In this document: positions 61,542-64,000 of the stretch, one piece after another
How the letters are laid out: every line of letters begins with the position of its first letter
How positions within the stretch are numbered: the stretch's first letter is position 1
NCBI GenBank assembly: GCA_946902875.1
Contig: OX336336.1
Coordinates: 8,278,545 to 8,342,544 of the forward strand
Direction: 5' to 3'
DNA: 64,000 nucleotides
Source of the DNA: Nematopogon swammerdamellus
Lineage: Eukaryota > Arthropoda > Insecta > Lepidoptera > Adelidae
The notes under the pieces: model-generated
Seen by the model: the letters and a program-made list of their open reading frames with translations, nothing else
Database searches by the model: none
What the model was told of the DNA's origin: nothing
Program-made: the position numbers and the translations under genes

Positions 61542-62570
61542 GTGAGTGCATTGCAACATTTTCAATCGACTTATAGGATGGAATATTTGCTTGCTCAGCT
61601 CTTTCGTACGAAGGTAAACTTGTACTGTACGAATTGAATATGAAGTCTACGAAATCTCGCATTCCAAACAGTGCGTCTGTCTTGTGAAAGTTGAACTCAA
61701 TGAATTCCAAGATTTGCAACAAAGCAGAAACCTATGCAGACTCTAAATAAGTAAGATTGAAATATAGGTGTGAGTTCCACTCGCTTCATGCGTATTATGC
61801 TCTTACGCTCCGAATATGGTAGACAATATTTTTAATGAAATATTGCATTTTATGGACACATGACTGCAACCTTCGTGCTATTTTCAAAGACGGAATTCTA
61901 AAATAATTTATATTATTTATCCAGTATACTCAGATCAGTAAACTTTCGAGAAGTCCCCTAAAAATCATTCATGTGACAACTAACAGGAAAATGCTCAAAT
62001 TATTACCATTCTGACTAATAAACGTTGCCTAGTCCTTTTCTAGGGAACAACTCGCACGCTAACTCACAAAAACTCGCCGATTTCAATCAATGGCCGTGTC
62101 AGGTGCTTACCTAGCACTTTCTGATTGGTTGATATTGATCAACTAATATGTGTCAGTAAATGTGTGAGTTCTTCGCGGTTTATACGCTGGCTGGTGTTTG
62201 TTCTATAATTTAGGAATCTATTAGTTGTACCTACATAATATGTTCCCTTTCAGTATAGAACAGCAAAGCCGGCTGTCTCCTGTGCCGAGTGTCTTCTTTA
62301 GTCTGTGATTTTTCAGTTAACAATTTTCCATCATTATGTGAACGTACCAAAACTTTCTCGAATGTAGGTAAACCCATCCTACAGAGTTTCCTGTACCTAC
62401 ATGTTTTTTTCCGCAAATGTATTATGCTTGTTCGCCAAATGGGAACATTAATCAACTACCTACCTTTATGCAAATTTTGGTGGCCTTGATAGCCATTTTT
62501 TTATATCTAGGTAGGTAACATATACTAAATAACACCTTTAAAATAGCAATCAACTTATCAAAATAATGTG
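61542..62570. other. intron of the Cip4-like gene, nothing recognised
   Basis: AT-rich unique-looking sequence without an obvious element. Confidence 0.35.
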
Positions 62571-62573
62571 TAA

Positions 62574-62890
62574 CTTGTGGGGCCGGTACAAATAGCCCCA
62601 TTGCATCTCTACCCTTGTGTGTCCTAAAAGGCGACTAAGGGATAAGGACAAGATGCCGCTAATTTTACTAGGCTACTTTTGCTGTCCTTGCAGCACAACA
62701 CCAATTACTCTGCTTACCCCAATTGTCGGGATACAGCCGAGGTACTTGGGTATGTATGTACTTATCAAAATGACAGGTCACCCATAAAGTCATAGAAAAA
62801 AAAATATTTTTGTTGCTTCCGAACTGTGTGGCTGTGCCCCCGAGGTCGAAGCATCAGGCTCAGCCAATTTCTCCCCTGAGGAGGTGCGAG
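62574..62890 (+). repeat. SINE scraps: head B and a diverged family-2 tail
   Basis: 62574-62645 is head B (GTGGGGCCGGTACAAATAGC, CTAAAAGGCGACTAAGGGAT), as in family 1. 62815-62885 (GTGTGGCTGTGCCCCCGAGG, CAGGCTCAGCCAATTTCTCC, CCTGAGGAGGT) is an old relative of the reverse complement of the family-2 tail. GCAGCACAACACCAATTACTC at 62692 also occurs inverted near 25590. Confidence 0.45.
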
Positions 62891-62989
62891 TCTGGCTTGA
62901 AGGCGGAATAATGTCACTGGGGAGAGGCTATTAACCCGCAATTTGAAGATCTGTGGATTGTAGAGGAAAGATATTCCCCGGAAGCCCGT

Positions 62990-63130
62990 TAGTTCTACAC
63001 CTTTGCAGTGCGGCACAAGAACGATTTAGAGAATCGTGCAGTTCGAAGAACTCTTGTGTTGACTCCAAAGGGGTATTCCGCGGGTTTGGCGAAGGCAAAC
63101 AGGAGGAGGAGGGATAAGGGAAGCAAGTTC
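62990..63130 (-). pseudogene. LINE C-terminal scrap
   Basis: AACGATTTAGAGAATCG and following bases align with 24887-24905 (AACGATTTAGAGAACCG) and beyond, the C-terminal block of the Jockey-like LINE. Strongly decayed. Confidence 0.4.
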
Positions 63131-63251
63131 ATCAGAGCATCGGCCGATAAAACAGGCTCAATGACCCAACGACACGTAAACGAGAAATAAAGATAAATTC
63201 TCTAAATCAATATAGTAGTTAGTGTGTCCTCTCGTAGTGTCCACATTTTTT

Positions 63252-63615
63252 TATAGCAATTGCCACGGTTAGCTACACCACCTACAGCATCCATGATGGC
63301 AGCCCATAACACCGGGTGAACTAGTGCTTCCCTTCATTTCATGTCAGCTACACTGAACTGGACGGAAAACACAAACTATTTACATAGCCGTTTCGACCGA
63401 CATTTCATTCAGTGCGGTGGTACCAACCCGGGCGGGTTGAACCCTACGACCTAGGAAGGTAAGAAGGGAAGGGACCTACAGTTTTACGTGGAATCCGAAC
63501 CACGGTCTGCCTCCAACGGTCGAGCGGTCACCCATCCAAGTACTGACCGCGCCCAGCGTTGCTTAACAATCAATAGCAACAGTTGACTGTCTGCGCCACT
63601 GAGCTGTCGAGGCTG
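63252..63615 (-). mobile_element. SINE with 5S rRNA/tRNA-like hybrid head, fullest copy
   Basis: Minus strand: A-box-like CAGCTCAGTGGCGCAGAC (63587-63604), a 44-nt block at 63567-63524 that matches the internal-promoter region of insect 5S rRNA (GTTAAGCAACGCTGGGCGCG ... TGGATGGGTGACCGC), B-box-like GTGGTTCGGATTCCACG (63487-63503), the shared core and the family-1 tail. The A-rich end is short (63250-63256). Confidence 0.8.
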
Positions 63616-63676
63616 ACATAATATGTTGTCCGCTGCTGAGATTTTTCCAAAGGTACATGTGGTCCGTTGGTCTGTA

Positions 63677-63772
63677 TTTTTTTTTAACTTGCCATGGTAC
63701 GCTACCTATTTCATCTGCTACACCCGTCAGCGCAATAAACTTAATTCCAGTGGGAACTAGGCGTCATGTCCT
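63677..63772 (-). repeat. old, diverged copy of the family-1 tail
   Basis: CATGGTACGCTACCTATTTC and GTGGGAACTAGGCGTCATGT align over about 95 bases with the family-1 tail in the same order, with many substitutions. Confidence 0.45.
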
Positions 63773-64000
63773 TGGTTTTCAAACGCGAACCACTTAGAGC
63801 TGCATGTTTCAAAACAATCTGCTCCATTTCATTGCAAACGTTTTCAAACTAATTTTTTTTGGCACTTACGCAACGGAGCACCGACGAAACAACATTAGAA
63901 TTGAAGCAGCGATGCTCTAAAGATCTCCTCGGCAAGGTCAATACAATTATCAGTCTCGCCTCAACACAAGCAGATGTCGATGTTGTTGGACTCTACGCTC
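63773..64000. other. window end, nothing recognised
   Basis: Unique-looking sequence. The expected second exon of the Cip4-like gene is not seen here. Confidence 0.3.

Noticed and set aside
63524..63567. 5S rRNA gene
   Set aside because: Only the internal-promoter part (about 44 of 120 nt) is present and it is embedded in a SINE.

Overview
The window looks like nuclear DNA of a moth or butterfly (Lepidoptera). The evidence is intron-rich animal genes with GT/AG splice sites, AT-rich non-coding DNA, and a very dense, nested load of SINEs, non-LTR retrotransposons and TIR transposons of types common in moths. No prokaryotic, organellar or viral genome signal was seen. All gene models were built by eye from conserved protein blocks and splice signals.

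Five host genes are supported. (1) 4469-6677 (+): a two-exon ZAD / C2H2 zinc-finger transcription factor (578 aa, ten fingers). (2) 9774-14937 (-): Ppil3, a spliceosome-associated cyclophilin in four exons, 161 aa. (3) 31969-46742 (-): mtm, a myotubularin-type phosphoinositide 3-phosphatase (MTMR2 class) in eleven exons, 627 aa, with the active-site Cys and Arg intact. (4) 49766-54546 (+): TCTE1/DRC5, a leucine-rich-repeat subunit of the axonemal dynein regulatory complex, eleven exons, 670 aa. (5) 61494-61541 (+): the first coding exon of an F-BAR protein of the Cip4/TOCA-1/FBP17 family, whose remaining exons lie beyond the window. mtm and TCTE1 are divergent neighbours.

Layout. 1-4200: broken Ty3/gypsy gag-pol, tandem repeats and a mariner-type MITE. 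4200-7000: the zinc-finger gene. 7000-9700: AT-rich spacer with retroelement tails. 9700-15000: Ppil3, whose introns hold a degenerate reverse transcriptase, a MITE and two related SINE copies. 15000-31900: a gene-free block of transposable elements, including a LINE with a 528-aa reverse-transcriptase ORF, a 2.7-kb hAT element inserted into another LINE, a PIF/Harbinger relic, hairpin elements and an RNase H-bearing LINE end. 31900-46750: mtm with element-filled introns. 46900-48600: a hAT element just upstream of mtm. 49700-54800: TCTE1. 54800-61100: mosaic repeats. 61100-64000: Cip4 promoter, first exon and intron.

The most interesting observations are three. First, five hAT-type insertions have TIR-like ends and exact 8-bp target duplications; one (39194-42804) carries an array of eight stem-loops with a nearly constant loop and varying but still mostly paired stems. 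Second, there is a SINE superfamily with one shared core and interchangeable heads, one of which joins tRNA-like promoter boxes to a piece of 5S rRNA. Third, these SINEs share their roughly 95-bp 3' tail with the LINE at 15908-18291, which suggests the LINE that mobilises them.
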